Source of the DNA: Syngnathus acus
Taxonomy: Eukaryota > Chordata > Actinopteri > Syngnathiformes > Syngnathidae
Reading direction: 5' to 3'
Length of the DNA: 64,000 bases
Assembly: GCF_901709675.1 (NCBI RefSeq)
Contig: NC_051087.1
Coordinates: 631,001 to 695,000 of the forward strand
Shown: positions 24,280-49,610 of the stretch, piece by piece
Layout: each line of letters begins with the position of its first letter
Numbering within the stretch: the stretch's first letter is position 1
The notes under the pieces: model-generated
Database searches by the model: none
Seen by the model: only the letters and a program-made list of their open reading frames with translations
What the model was told of the DNA's origin: nothing
Translations under genes and position numbers: made by a program

Positions 24280-26200
24280 ATTTTATTTCTTTTAACTGAG
24301 GACAGCGAGAGCCAACTTGAACCGTGCCATCAGGCTAGCGAAGCGAAGCCACAGTCGGAAAATTCAGGATTGTTTCCACGACGCCAATAACACCAGGAGT
24401 ATGTGGCAAGGCATACGGGCGATCACGGACTACAACTCACCCTCCCCCCCGGTGGGTGAGGTTGATGCTGACTTCCTAAATGGTCTAAATAACTTCTTTG
24501 GGCGTTTTGAGGCACTGAACAGCACTCCGGCAGTTAAAACTGTTCCCCACCAGGAAGAGGAGGTCCTCTGCCTTGACTCAGCCGACGTGTGGAAGACTCT
24601 GAGAAGAGTCAACCCACGTAAGGCCCCAGGCCCCGACAACATACCTGGGCGGGTGTTCAAGGAATGTGCAGGCCAGCTGGCTGGTGTCATCACAGACATT
24701 TTTAACATCTCGCTGGACCAAGCCAAAGTGCCAGTGTGCTTCAAGGCTGCCTCCATCATTCCGGTGCCGAAGAAACCTCAAATCACCTCATGGAATGACT
24801 ACAGACCTGTGGCACTGACTCCCATCATGATGAAGTGCTTCGAAAGGCTGCTCAAAGATCACATCGTCTCCAGACTCCCCCCAACATTCGATCCGTTCCA
24901 GTTTGCCTACCGGCAGAACCGCTCCACTGAGGATGCCATCTCCTCCGTTCTTCACCTGAGCCTGGCTCACCTGGAGGGGAGGAACACCCACGTGCGGTTG
25001 CTGTTCCTGGACTTCAGCTCAGCGTTTAATACCATCATTCCACAACATCTGGTGGAAAAACTGGAACACCTGGGCTTCAGCACCCCCCTTCGGAACTGGC
25101 TGCTAGACTTCCTCACCAACAGACCTCAGTCAGTCCGGGTCGGACAGAACACCTCCGATGTCATCACCCTCAGCACAGGCTCCCCTCAGGGCTGCGTCCT
25201 GAGCCCCCTGCTGTTCACCCTGATGACACACGACTGCGCCCCCAGGTTCACCACCAATCACATCGTGAAGTTTGCAGACGACACAACGGTGGTGGGCCTC
25301 ATCAGGGACAACAACGACCTGGACTACAGAGAGGAGGTGGAGCAGTTGGTGGGCTGGTGCAGAGAAAATAGCCTGATCCTGAATGTGGAGAAGACGAAGG
25401 AGATCATCGTCGACTTCAGGAAGAACCAGCCTCACCACGCTCCACTGATCATCAACAGCTCAGCTGTGGAGGTGGTCAGCAGCACTAAATTCCTGGGAGT
25501 CCACATCACAGACGACCTCACCTGGTCTGTGAACACCACAACACTGGTCAAGAGGGCACAGAAGCGCTTGTACTTCCTGCGGAGGATGAGGAGAGCCCAC
25601 CTGCCCCCACCCATCATGAGGACGTTCTACCGAAGCACCATAGAGAGCATTCTGACAAGCTGTCTCTCGGTGTGGTGTGGAGGTTGCAGCGCCTCCGATT
25701 GGAAGAACCTGAGGAGAGTGGTGAGGACAGCAGAGAGGATCATCGGGGCTCCTCTTCCCTCCATTCAGGACTTGTCATCCCAGCGCTGCGTGTCCCGAGC
25801 CCGAAATATTATCAGTGACCCATCACACCCCCACCATGGACTGTTCTCCCTGCTGCCCTCTGGGAAGAGGTTTCGCAGCATCCGCTGCAGGTCCACCAGG
25901 TTCTGCAATAGTTTTTTCCCTGCTGTCGTCAGACTGCTGAACATTCAAACGTAGCATTCCTCTGCACACTTGTAAATACTGCTTTTTGTCTCCTGCACTG
26001 TTAACATACTTTATCACTGCTGCACTTTGTACTTTCATATTTTTATATAGAATGTCACTTTTTTTTTTTTTTATAACCAGCCGAAATACCTCTACATTGC
26101 TGAAAGCCGTATGCAACGAAATTTCGTTTTGTACACACCAGTGTTGACAAAATGACAATAAAGTTCTGTCTAAGTCTAAGTCTCTAAGTCTAAGTCTTAA
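24280..26200 (+). mobile_element. 5'-truncated L2/Maui-type non-LTR retrotransposon
   Basis: A long open frame (24317-25954, 545 codons, open further upstream) encodes a reverse transcriptase and C-terminal region of the fish L2 (Maui-like) type. Motifs in order: RKAPGPDNIPGRVFKECA, PVPKKPQ, NDYRPVALTPIMMKCFERL, FAYRQNRSTEDA, the catalytic aspartate of FLDFSSAFNTI, STGSPQGCVLSPLLF and the catalytic pair in KFADDTTVVGL. The endonuclease half is absent, so it is a truncated, non-autonomous copy. The 3' UTR has CAACGAAATTTCGTT and ACAATAAAG, and ends in (TCTAAG)n, as L2 elements end in short repeats. The intact frame suggests fairly recent insertion. The clade is inferred from the motif string. 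A CR1/Rex1-like element is the alternative. Confidence 0.85.
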
Positions 26201-26204
26201 TGAA

Positions 26205-29200
26205 AAACCGTGGGTTTTATCAAACAAGCCGTGACGTCCATTATTGAACATGCAGTGGCAGTATTGGCCACTGGGTGACGACATTTCGGCACTTGTCCGT
26301 GGAAATTCGTGGGAGCATCATGCCCATCACCTAAACACACGCACACGCGCACGCACGCACGCACGCACCCACTGATTTATTGCACGTGCACGCAGCCACT
26401 CTGTTTGATAACATTCCCTTTTCCTCCCTCACACTGCTCTCATTGCCTCCATCTTAAATGAAACTGGATGAGCGTCTCATAACCGCCGCACACACTCAGC
26501 GCACATGCAAAAAGACAGACAAACGCTTCCTGCGAGTGCACGGATGCACATCAAAACGCGGGAAGACACATAAGCGGCTGCTTTTCGCAATGATGGCAGC
26601 GCCGAGAGGAGGCGGCGGTGGTGCGGGTGAAGGGGGGGGGGGGGATGCTTGTTCCCATGGAAACTGTGCAGTCAGCACATCTGTACGTCCTCCCTCGTCG
26701 GCATCCGTGGCCTCTCGCCACCACAGCTGGACGTGACACGCACGCACACGTATACGCGGCGCCCCGACCGCGTTGCCATGGTGACCACCTGGCCCTCCGC
26801 CCATTGCGTGTGCATGTGTACTACGTGCAAACTCTTTAGTGTTTTATGAGCTGATTTCATCCTCTTCTCCCTCTCCGTGCCTGTCCATCAGCTCTTCCTC
26901 CTCCTCCTCCAAGCATGAGGAGAATCGATATGTTTTCAATTTGCAGCAGAGCCGTCCTCTTCTGCATTCTAATCAGCTCTCGCCGCCGGCCTTTTAAGTG
27001 CACGCCGCGTGGCAGAGGACATTGACGCCGACTGCAGCGTCCCCACTTTCACCCCCCCACCCCTTCTGTTTCAGAATGGCGTGCCGCAGAGTTGTTTCAT
27101 CCTGAAGCGTTGGAGGGCCGCAGGGGAACTTGTTGCTTTTTTGTCAAATTTGCAGCCAAATTCATTCTTTGGTCTCATTCAGACAAACAAAAGTGTGTGA
27201 CGGCTCGATTCGTTCATGAAGGAAACACCTGAGAGTGACAATACAGCCGAGCGACACGTTAAAAGCCGCAAGTCTTGATGCTAACGTTGCACGTCGGCCA
27301 CTACAGGGGACCTCAAATGCTGTCAAAATGTTCCGTTTGCTTTTTGGAAAGGCGGATTTGCTGCTACGGTAAAAGTGCGGTCCCTCCATTCGAGTATTTG
27401 CGTTTCTTCTCAGGACCTCGACCAGATTCCGTCACGGAGTCGATCCATCCATCATCATCCATCACGCCGTCGACTGACTGTTTGTGTCTGTGTGGACAAT
27501 CTTCCGGTGTTTGACCTTCAGATGCCAACGTAACAACAAGACGTTTGACATGATGGAAGGCAGGAAGAAGTGTCGGCATGAGGAGGCGGAACAGGACGAG
27601 AATGTTAAACATGTCCTTTAGACCCCCGAGAAGGAAGAGGAGAGGAGGGAGCCGTTTCTTGGTGGCCACTTGAACCACCACGACACCGCCTTCTATTATT
27701 CATCATTCCACAAAACGACTTGCTGCGTCCACTTGAGATCATCTCAAGTGGGATTATCCATGGCGAATGCTCACCCTAACCCAAAATGTTTTGGCAAAAG
27801 CAACCCTCAGCAACCCTAAAATTAACTCCAACACCAACCTTCATCCTGGATTTAAAGGTTGGCGTTTGAAAGTGCAAGCAAGAATTAAAGGTAGCCTCAC
27901 GTGATTTATGGTCCTTCCGAGTCCTGACCAAAACTACGGCCCTCGGTCAAACACGGCCGTTACCTAAAGATTAGAGAAATGTAGTAGTATTTATATTTGT
28001 CTATCCAGCTTCACAAAAATGGCAGCGCTAGCAATACTCAGCTAGCATTAGCACTACAAACTAGCCAGCGTTAGCCAGAGCTGCTATGTTTTGGTAAGCA
28101 TCATTTATTCGTAACGGGGTGTTAGTTATCGGTGTTGTTTTTGGGACTGTACCGAAAAAGGAGCAAAAAATAGTTGCTAATGACCCGGCCTTCGTGACAC
28201 AGCAAAAGTCGATGGCTGAATCCTGAAGTCGGTCGGACAAGAGTACGAGCGTCAGGCTGCAGTGGACGGCCTACGTGTGGGAGGGACGTCAGCTGCTGGA
28301 GTTCAAACGCCGCCTCTCCAGGCTAAAAGTGGACAGTGGAGCTATTGAAGCCCAAAAGCTTTCAAATGCTGTGTAGGATGGGGCGCTAGTCCTCGTAGCA
28401 CAATGCGTAGCCCGCAGCTAACTGCTATGGGTAACGCTGCATGTGTCAGAGAATTTGCTCTCATTGGAGTGCAGATACACAGCAGCATCAAAGACACAAG
28501 GACCTCAAGAATAACATGTTTGTTAGAGCTGTTGAGGATTGGAGATTGTCTTTGATAAAAACAAAAACTCATTGCCAGGTTCATTGAAGGCTGTACATTT
28601 TCCGTTAAATTCACTGCCAACCTCTGGCGGAGCTAGGGGGGGGGTGTCCGGGCACTGCCCCCCCACCTCCCTCAGCTGCCAGGTCAAATTGATTGATTTT
28701 TTTTATTTTTTATTAGATTTTTGGGGATTTGCAATTCCCTCGGGAATTGCTTTCCACACCTGTAGGAAACATATAGCGAATGTTTACATGCGTTTTCTGA
28801 AGAATATTTTGTGTTGACTTTTGCAGACCACACGAGACCCCCCCTGGGAAAAAAAATCCTAGCCCCGCCAGTGTTCCGTACTTGTACAATACTGGAACTA
28901 CATTTCGTTGACTCTTGAGTTGTCTTCGATGCTAATAAAAAGCTACTAGCGACTAGCTAGCAGGGCATAGCTGACACGGGATGGTAGGATCCCGTTAGAG
29001 AAGTTCAGCAGTGAAGTCCTCCCAGAGTCAAGTGAACCCAAGCACGCAGGCCAGTAGGAGCACTCGACGTGAAGCGGCACAAAGGCAACGAAAACGAGAA
29101 TTTGCGCCGCGGCCGCTAGCCGTTAGCATGCGCCTTCATGTGTGGCACAATGTGAGAGGAGAAAATACAAAGTGTGTGCAGTGCAGTGTAATGGAGCGTC

Positions 29201-30050
29201 GCTGCGGGCCAGCCGGCCACGGCTCGCCACACTGCGCTGCTGCTCGGCGTGCGCATCGTTGTCACGTGATGACACTGGCAACCAATCAGAAGGGCAAGAC
29301 AGCCAGGAGCCGTCCGTGTCAGCGGCGAGAAAGAAAGTGGTCAACGGTACATTTGCTTTGTCCTACTCCTGACAACAAAGTGACATATTTACCATGGCCG
29401 CACTTTGTACGACTAATCAAATGGCTCTAATACGCCAAGTTCAACTTCTTTCGGGAGCCTGCCACCGACCGATCTGTTGCTTAATTGGGACTGTTCGCAA
29501 CAACAAAGAGTGCGCAAAAAGGCCTGGCTACTATTAGCGTCGCCAACAGTCAAGCTCACACCTTTGATCATGTGAGGGGCACCCAAAAAGTTCGAATCAG
29601 CCATTTCCATGCCAGTAACAACCACAGATGGCACAGCCGCTGCCCAAAAAGATTGTGTTGGTTACTTTTAATGACTTTGTAAGTGCACACCGCCGAGCTA
29701 GCATTAGCATTGGGCTTGGGAAGACTAAAAAGTGTAAAAGGGCGCTTGAGACTGTGCAGAAGGGTGCCAACATTTTGGTATGCCTCCTTTCAAATGAACT
29801 GCTCAAAAACGCGATTTTCCACCATTTGTAGTTGTAAAACAAAACCTTTTTTGTTGGGGCTTTTGCTTGTAATAAAATGCTTGTATTGTTTCGCAAAGAT
29901 GTGACGAAATGTCATTCTAGATGCAGTGACTTGTTGAGAAGGACGTTTTTATTTATGAACCGTCAGCCTCCTCCTCCTCATTGCTTGTGTCGATTTTTTT
30001 TCATCCTTAGCTTCTAAGCATCCTCTTCCTCCTCCTCCTCCTCCTCTTCT
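26205..30050. other. Gene-poor interval between the LINE and cacng2
   Basis: No gene is supported. It holds a short CACG-repeat tract (about 26338-26368), a GC-rich patch (26590-26780), CpG-poor sequence, a MITE (28622-28874) and unassigned DNA near 29000-29900. Open frames here lack domain similarity, splice context or codon-like composition. Confidence 0.5.
28622..28874. mobile_element. hAT-like MITE with terminal inverted repeats
   Basis: Starts CTGGCGGAGCTAGG and ends CCTAGCCCCGCCAG, a 14-bp inverted repeat with one mismatch. The interior of about 225 bp is AT-rich with C-runs at both sides and has no coding frame. The ends resemble hAT termini (CAGTGGCGGA type). A clean 8-bp target duplication was not found. 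Confidence 0.65.
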
Positions 30051-30059
30051 TCTTCTCCT

Positions 30060-42960
<12,901 letters not shown>

Positions 42961-44277
42961 AACTGACGCTGAGCGACACTCCCCGAGGTCGTGGGAAAAT
43001 GTCAAGGTCTAACCAAAGCTCCGGCCGGCACTTTGGTTTCTGTTTGACGGAAGCGGATGAAAAAAAGGGGGGAAAAAAATGCATAAAAGCAAAGGAAACA
43101 TGCATGATTTTTCCCATCTTCCCTTGTTTAACAATTTGATGTTTGTAACGATTTGAATGGGGTCAAAAGAGGGAACCGGGGGCGGCCTGTCCCATCCAAA
43201 AGGCCCATTTCTATTTTTTACTCTTCCTCGGTCTGGTGAAAAATGGCGTTTGCCCCCAAGCTCCCCCGACAAGCCCCAGTTTGTCTCTTTAGTTTCATTA
43301 TCTTCCCGATTTTCTTCTTGATTTGCATAAATACTGTGAACCACTGCGGTGTGCGATTTTAGCAGGGAGCACTTCAAAGGCCGCAAAAACAGCAAAAAAA
43401 ACAAAAAAAGAAAACCTGTATCAATGATATTTATTCAACATGAACATACATGTATACCTGTTAATACGTCATGACCACTTTCCTGACGCAAAAGAAAAAA
43501 TAATAATTAAGTAGCGATGCTAAGAGAAATGGAAACGGAAAAAGGCTTAGTGTGGGTTAATATTGCCGCATTTTTTTACAACAATTATAACAAAAAAATT
43601 AAACACCAAAAAAAAAAGTGACAACCTTTTGGCCTTGGCCAAAAGACTGGCTGCCATCTTTGTTCAGGGACAATGAACTGCTGGGGGGGGGGGGGGGTAC
43701 CTCTGAGCCAATGAATGAAGACGACTTTGGACAATGTGACAGACGACATGACAACATGGAGTCCCTAAAAAGAATTTTCAAAAAACTAAAAAAAAAAAGA
43801 TGAATTTACATGCATGCAAATCCAAATCATCCAATCTGCTTTCAAGGAACTTCTTGTTTTGGAACAATGATGCCGTCCGTCCATCCATCCATGTAAAAGG
43901 CAGCAGCAGCAGCAGCAGGCGGGATAAAGTAGAACTTAATGTTACAGTATTGTGTCTTATTTTTCATTTTCTTTCTGGATTTTTTTTTTTTTGGGGGAGG
44001 GAGCGGACCAAGCTTCGGACAAAACCAGAAAGCTATGAAGAGCTTTTCATTTCATTCGTTCAGTTCTGATTCTCCAACTAACACAGCCTTATTATTCTCA
44101 TCCAAACGATTATGATTTGTCTCATTTTCTTGTTCTTTGGTTCTTGCGTTGTGTTGTTGTAAATGACAATTTAAAAGAAAAAGAAAAAAAAAGAAGTGAA
44201 CAAGTTGTAATGTCTTTCAAGGTGCCAAAACTGAATGATTCTGAACTTGGATGCATCAAGTCCTGATGTTGAATAAA
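42961..44277 (+). other. cacng2: 3' UTR of cacng2
   Basis: A non-coding, AT-rich stretch from the stop to AATAAA at 44272-44277. It includes poly-A and poly-G runs, a (CAG)n tract (about 43903-43919) and no other gene. Confidence 0.55.
44272..44277 (+). terminator. Polyadenylation signal of cacng2
   Basis: AATAAA about 1.3 kb after the stop. It is the first plus-strand hexamer near the end of the AT-rich tail. Confidence 0.45.
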
Positions 44278-44389
44278 CACCGCAGCCCCCTGTAGGGAAC
44301 GCAACGGCTCTCCGCGTGCTCTTAAAAATACACAATGAGTGAGAAGAGGAAGTCAAAGCAATGTCTGGCACAACACTTGCATGTCAATG

Positions 44390-44720
44390 TCTTGCTTCCG
44401 CCATCTCCGACTCCCCCCCCCCCGTCTCAGCGGCGGAATAAATGTCAGAGCAGAGCGGTCTTCCCTCCCTCTCCCCGGCGGCCCCGCTGCATCACACGCC
44501 TCCCCATCTCGTTCGCCCGCGGCCGTTCCCGCTCTCCCCCGATGCAATGATCACAGCGGCGGCGGCATGTCTCTCTGCAGTGCTGCTGTGATCAGAGCAG
44601 AGGGGGGAGGGGGCGGTGCGAACATGGCGGCGGCAACAGCCAAGAAAGGATGATTCAAAATGGCGCCACACTGCCCACCACTGGAGCGGAGGCTCAAGAG
44701 CGTTCACCTCAATGTGCGGT
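44390..44720. promoter_or_regulatory. CpG-rich patch with YY1-like sites
   Basis: A GC-rich block between the convergent 3' ends of cacng2 and ift27. It contains AACATGGCGGCGG (44622-44634), a YY1-type motif usually found at transcription starts, and a second AAAATGGCG (44657). No open frame of note follows, so it may be a promoter of a non-coding transcript. Confidence 0.3.
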
Positions 44721-44744
44721 ACGTCGGCTGTCTTTTCAAATGTA

Positions 44745-44750
44745 TTTAAT
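44745..44750 (-). terminator. Possible polyadenylation signal of ift27
   Basis: ATTAAA on the minus strand, 23 bases after the ift27 stop codon. Confidence 0.4.
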
Positions 44751-44772
44751 GAGGACAATTTTGTCTCGCTCT

Positions 44773-46646
44773 CTAGCCTGGACTCAGGTTCTGTATGGCC
44801 TCTCTGCGGTCCTGGTAGAGCGAGTGAAAGGCCCGGGCTAGGCTGAGGAGCGGCGCGTCACATTTCTCCATCTCTTTCTGCAACGGACACGACACGTCAA
44901 GCGAGGCCGACTTTTGCGATCCTACAAAACGGTGAACTCACAGCTGACGTTTCGTAGTACTCCAGCCCCTGGTTCCGGGCCCACTCCTGGGCCACGGCCG
45001 CCTGCACTTCCCTCCTGGCTGACAGGTCCGACTTGTTGCCCACCAGAACCCCTGACAGAAACAGGCATGTAAACATGGATTGGAGCATTTTGGATGGGGG
45101 GGGTCAGGCTAGACTAAGTTTGCGATGCCAGGTCAGCCGGCATTACCGGGAACGTGGCGCCCCCTGCAGTGGGCGCGGAGCCTCTCCATCCAGCGGGCAC
45201 AGTTGGAGAAGGAGCGCTCGCTGGTCAGGTCAAACACCAGGCACAGCAGAGACAGCTCCCCCCACTGCACGCAGACAGCCCACAAGCGTATGACGGCCAT
45301 GGAAGGACCTACATGTGTTTGGGTCTCACCATCTTCTCATTGGCTTCCACCAAGGATTCCTTCCCCGCAGAGTCGATGATGTAAAGTTCCTGTAAGGGAA
45401 AATATTTGCGCTCGCTTTTCAACCTATTGCGAGAGCGGTCGAGCGCCACGACTCGACGGCGAGCAACGAGCGGGCTCACCACGCTGTCGCCGCTCTCGGG
45501 GATGTTGACGCTTTTGATGAGCAGCTCCACTCCCGTTGTCTGTCAAAGAAAGACAGAAAGAAAGACCTTTACATGACCTTCAAAAGCTTGTGTGGTTTAC
45601 ATGATCCAGTTTGTGATTTTTCTCAGTCACACACACACACATTTACACACATACACTGCGGCAGCGCTCTAATGAGCTAGCACGGTGTGCAGTAAGCCTT
45701 TCTCTCTGCAGAATGCCAATGACGTTAGCGGCAAATACACGGGGAATATCGCTAACGGCCCGGCTGACATTTTCAACAAAAAGGAGGACGTGAGCGGAAT
45801 GGCCGGCGGCCCACTCTGGCCTTCTTGGCGAAGCGTTGAGACTCAAGCGGAGATTGATGAAGCCGGTGTTCGCATTTGTCCGGGTGTGAGTTGGAGCCTA
45901 TAGCAGCTCCCTCCTTGCGAGTGTTTGACCACTTGTCCACATCAAGAAATGGCTGAGAGTGCGTGTCCTTTTATTTTCACTTCACTTGAGCTTGCTTGTA
46001 ACTCAAATGTTGTCTCATCACACAGTGACAAAACGGACCAAGCAAAAGCACAGAAGCCGAGAAGCTTCTGTAATGTATCGCAGCTCTGAGGTCGACTGTA
46101 TTTAATCTGATGAATTGTTCTCACCATGCTGTAGTTCTTCTGGAAGAGAGTACCATCACTGTGAAACATCTGTGAGAGGGCACTTTTGCCCACTGCTGGA
46201 TCTCCTGTACTCAAACACACAGAGACATATTGGGATGAATCAATCAACGAGATCGTACAAAATGGCTGACTACAAACCTGGTTAACTAAAGGTATTACTT
46301 CTATGTAATGTACAGTCAAGTAGTAGACTAAAATTAGTCTGACGGCCGGATTTCACACCGAGTAAGAGACTAACATTATTTCAATGCGTGACATTTTAAT
46401 TTGTGCCTTGGCTCAACAAAGACTGCAAACGCTGTTGTTGTGTAGATGTTAGAAAAATACCAAGAAGGGCATATTAAAAGATCAGGCGTAAATCCCAATT
46501 TTAGGCAAATTACTAGCAACAGCTAGTTAGCTTCAGCTTTGCTAACACAAAAGACTAACTTCTGCTTAGCTAAGCCTCAAAATGACGATAGGCAAGTTAA
46601 AACTCCACATACCGACCATCAAACACCTCGCCCTCAACCTCACCAT
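44773..46646 (-). CDS. ift27: IFT27 (RABL4), Rab-like GTPase of the IFT-B complex
   Basis: Seven coding exons on the minus strand: 46646-46613, 46204-46125, 45539-45480, 45389-45330, 45264-45147, 45051-44942, 44877-44773 (188 aa; human 186). The 34-base first exon encodes MVRLRARCLMVG, matching human MVKLAAKCILAG. GTPase motifs: P-loop GDPAVGKS (12-19), TTGVELL after switch I, DSAGKES in place of the usual DxxGQ, NKSD and ETSAKEME. The DSAGKE form, without the catalytic glutamine, is normal for IFT27. The protein pairs with IFT25 in the IFT-B train and exports BBSome cargo from cilia. Upstream lie an RFX X-box and two CCAAT boxes. In human, IFT27 is also next to CACNG2. The gene is tail-to-tail with cacng2 and head-to-head with syngr1. 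Confidence 0.96.
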
Positions 46647-46739
46647 AGCGAATGGGACTGAATGAAATGTTCGTTAATTCCAAATGATTTCATTTGAATG
46701 CTTTTCAGTGGTATTTTCTGCGGAACGCCTCGTCGACAT

Positions 46740-46818
46740 GTCTCCTAGCAACCGTTCATGGAGAGCTCTCATTGGTTACGTTAAAGACTGCGTAGGCGCC
46801 TGTGTCCTTCATCATTGG
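46740..46818 (-). promoter_or_regulatory. ift27 promoter: RFX X-box and CCAAT boxes
   Basis: GTCTCCTAGCAAC (46740-46752) fits the X-box form GTNRCC-spacer-RGYAAC with a perfect right half-site AGCAAC, 94 bases before the ift27 ATG. ATTGG (CCAAT on the ift27 strand) occurs at 46771-46775 and 46814-46818. Confidence 0.55.
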
Positions 46819-47026
46819 TTACATATGAGAGCACTATATCGGTTGTTTTTTGCCCTTGATTTTGCCTGCCAGGCTAATTGTGCCCACACACATCCGCTCT
46901 CGTTTTAATATTCGGGAGATAAATGTGGTATTTATGACGTCCAGTTCCTCATTTTTACGCTCATGCACGCGTTTGTCGTGTTCCCGGGACCATAGAACGT
47001 TGAAACTGCCTTACGTTACCTGTATA

Positions 47027-47067
47027 ATAGATAAATAAATAAATAAATACATAAATACATAAATACA

Positions 47068-47102
<35 letters not shown>

Positions 47103-47131
47103 ATACATAAATAAATAAATAAATAAATAAA
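47027..47131. repeat. (AAAT)n microsatellite
   Basis: About 26 AAAT units with a few AAAT to ACAT changes, between ift27 and syngr1. Confidence 0.95.
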
Positions 47132-47564
47132 TCTGAAGAAGTTCAATTGAAATCAATTATTCATTATTTAGCCTTATTTTAATACTCTTTTCATTTCTGT
47201 GCTGAAAAATGTCACGAAACTTTGTTTAAAAGAAAACCCTTGAGGCAAGTCAAATTGTGACGTCAGCAAGCGAGCGCGTGACTTCATGTGAGGACGTGCG
47301 CGTGCCCGCCTTGCGCGTCCCGAGCGTGACACCGGCTTGCGTGTTCACGCGCTCCGTAGAAAGGCAGCCGTCCATCACGCGCACCTTTCGCCCAACACGG
47401 GGATTTTTATTTTTTAGAAGTGAAATCAACTCCAAAATTCTCATCATAAATATCAATAACTAGAAAAGGTGTAAGGTCACGAGTTGGAGGGATTTGTCGG
47501 GGGCTTGATCCAGCAGCGAGCCCGGGAAGGAGAGGAGCAAACCAGGCGGGGGCGGGGGGGCGCC

Positions 47565-48453
47565 ATGGATGGGATGCAGGCGTACGGAGCCGGGAAAGCC
47601 GGAGGAGCCTTCGATCCGGTCACCTTCTTCCAGCAGCCTCAGACGATACTCCGCATCGTGTCGTGGGTGAGTGATATATTCGCTTCTCATGAAAGCACTT
47701 TTGAAAGCAATCGTCCTTTCTCCCCCTGACTGTTCATTTTCAAAGACTGTGACAATGACGGCCAGCAGTAAACAAACATGGCAGGAAGGGAGCGTCCATG
47801 GGGCAATTTCACACGAGAAGCATAAATAGGATCTTTCTTTGGAGTTTTAATTCAACAAATGGACATTGGTGTATTAGGTGCCATAAGGTGGCAGCCAAGC
47901 AGTTTTCCCACTAAACAAGGCCATGGCCTGTTTAAATGAAGCTTCCTCTCCTCACCTTGACTTAGTTCCTTGCCCCAGAGATGCCCCAATATTATATTTA
48001 CCATTCAGCAATGAAGCGGGCGTCTGCGAGGAATATCAGACGATACATTTTCCCCAAAATACCCAAACGGGCAAATTTGCAAATGCAATCAGGAATTGAT
48101 CTTTTCACAAATGACTGTTGACACCCAGCCTGTTGGAACTGCCATTTTGACTGCTTCATCACATTAAGTAGGGTTAGCATTAAGGCTAACGACTGTTGCT
48201 CAGCTACACAAAAGCAAACAGCGGCGCAACGCAGCAACATTCTGACAACTGGCCGTTAACATTTGCTAGCGCTCGCATGGCGGAATTTAGCCACGCGACA
48301 TTATTTACATGTTGGAGTTCTCATCCTGGGTTATGGTTTTCACCAAAGGTCAGGTTGTAATCAAATTGAGTTACGTTTCAAATCGAGCAATCGGTAGCGT
48401 CACTAGGTTGCTTTTCAAAGATACTTTTCAAGGTAGCAACAAATTAGGCTTGG

Positions 48454-48506
<53 letters not shown>

Positions 48507-49552
48507 GCCCTCCTGATGCTCACAAGACTGAAGGCCCTCATGTGGTCCTGCACAAGACCTCCTTTCATCCCTGCTGGGATTTTTTTTTTTTTGGTGTAGT
48601 GGGTTCTGACACAAAGCCAGGGAAGGCTCGATGTGAGTGCGCCAGCCTGGACTAAAACATCACATGGTCGCTCGGTCGGTCGGCTTAGCGCAAACCAGGA
48701 ATGTGTCGGCTTGCGCGTTGCCGAGGTTTTGGGTTTTTTATTGTTTGTGCACACTGGGCAAGACTGGCTTGGGGTTAGGGTTTTGAGTGAGGATTCTGGT
48801 TTTAAGGTAAGGTTAGGATTTTAAGTGAAGCTTTAAAACCAGTGTTATGGTTTCAAACAATGGTTAGCGTTTGAAATTTGGGTTTCAAGCCTTGATTTGC
48901 AGTTTGGGACTCGACGTCGAGTTCTGCGCCAGTTTAGGGTTGTTGTTGTTTTTTTTAATTTGGGTTTTAAGCTTTAGTTGGTGTTTTAAACAGCAGTCAA
49001 GTGACAACTTTAAGCCTTGCTTTGGGTTTCCAGCCTCGGTCAAGGTTTCAAACGGGAGTTTGTACGAGCTCAATCTTCACTGTTGTCATGAGTGTCCACT
49101 CACGACGGAGATGGCGGCGTTGATGATGCAAGTGCCCGCTCTATAAATAGCCCCGCTGCCGCCGCCGCCGCCCCTCAGCCAATCGTCCTCATCGCCCCGC
49201 CTAATGAAGAAGCTTGCGGGCAAATGGTGTGCGAGGAGGAAGGACAGGTGAAAAGCAGAATGACGTTGCGTGCCTGCCCTTCACGCCAACCCTAACTTAA
49301 TTTAAAACCCTACCCTAAAAACCCTAATCCTGTCTTGAAATCCTTATCTAAAAGCATTTTTGGGGAAAAATTGACCGCTTGCAACCTTAATTTAGTGAAG
49401 AGTAGCATAGCAAAGGCTAGCTAGCGGCTAAGCTAAGAAGAAAGCGCCTTTTGTTTACAGCTCAGCCGCAAATGTTGTCCATTGAAAGTGATGAAACAAA
49501 TGCGGCGTGACACTTAACGCCACGTTGCCGCCTCTCTGTGCGTGTTTCGCCT

Positions 49553-49610
<58 letters not shown>

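Noticed and set aside
29011-29430. 139-codon plus-strand frame near 29 kb
   Set aside because: Biased Arg/Cys/His composition, no domain and no splice partners. Probably chance.
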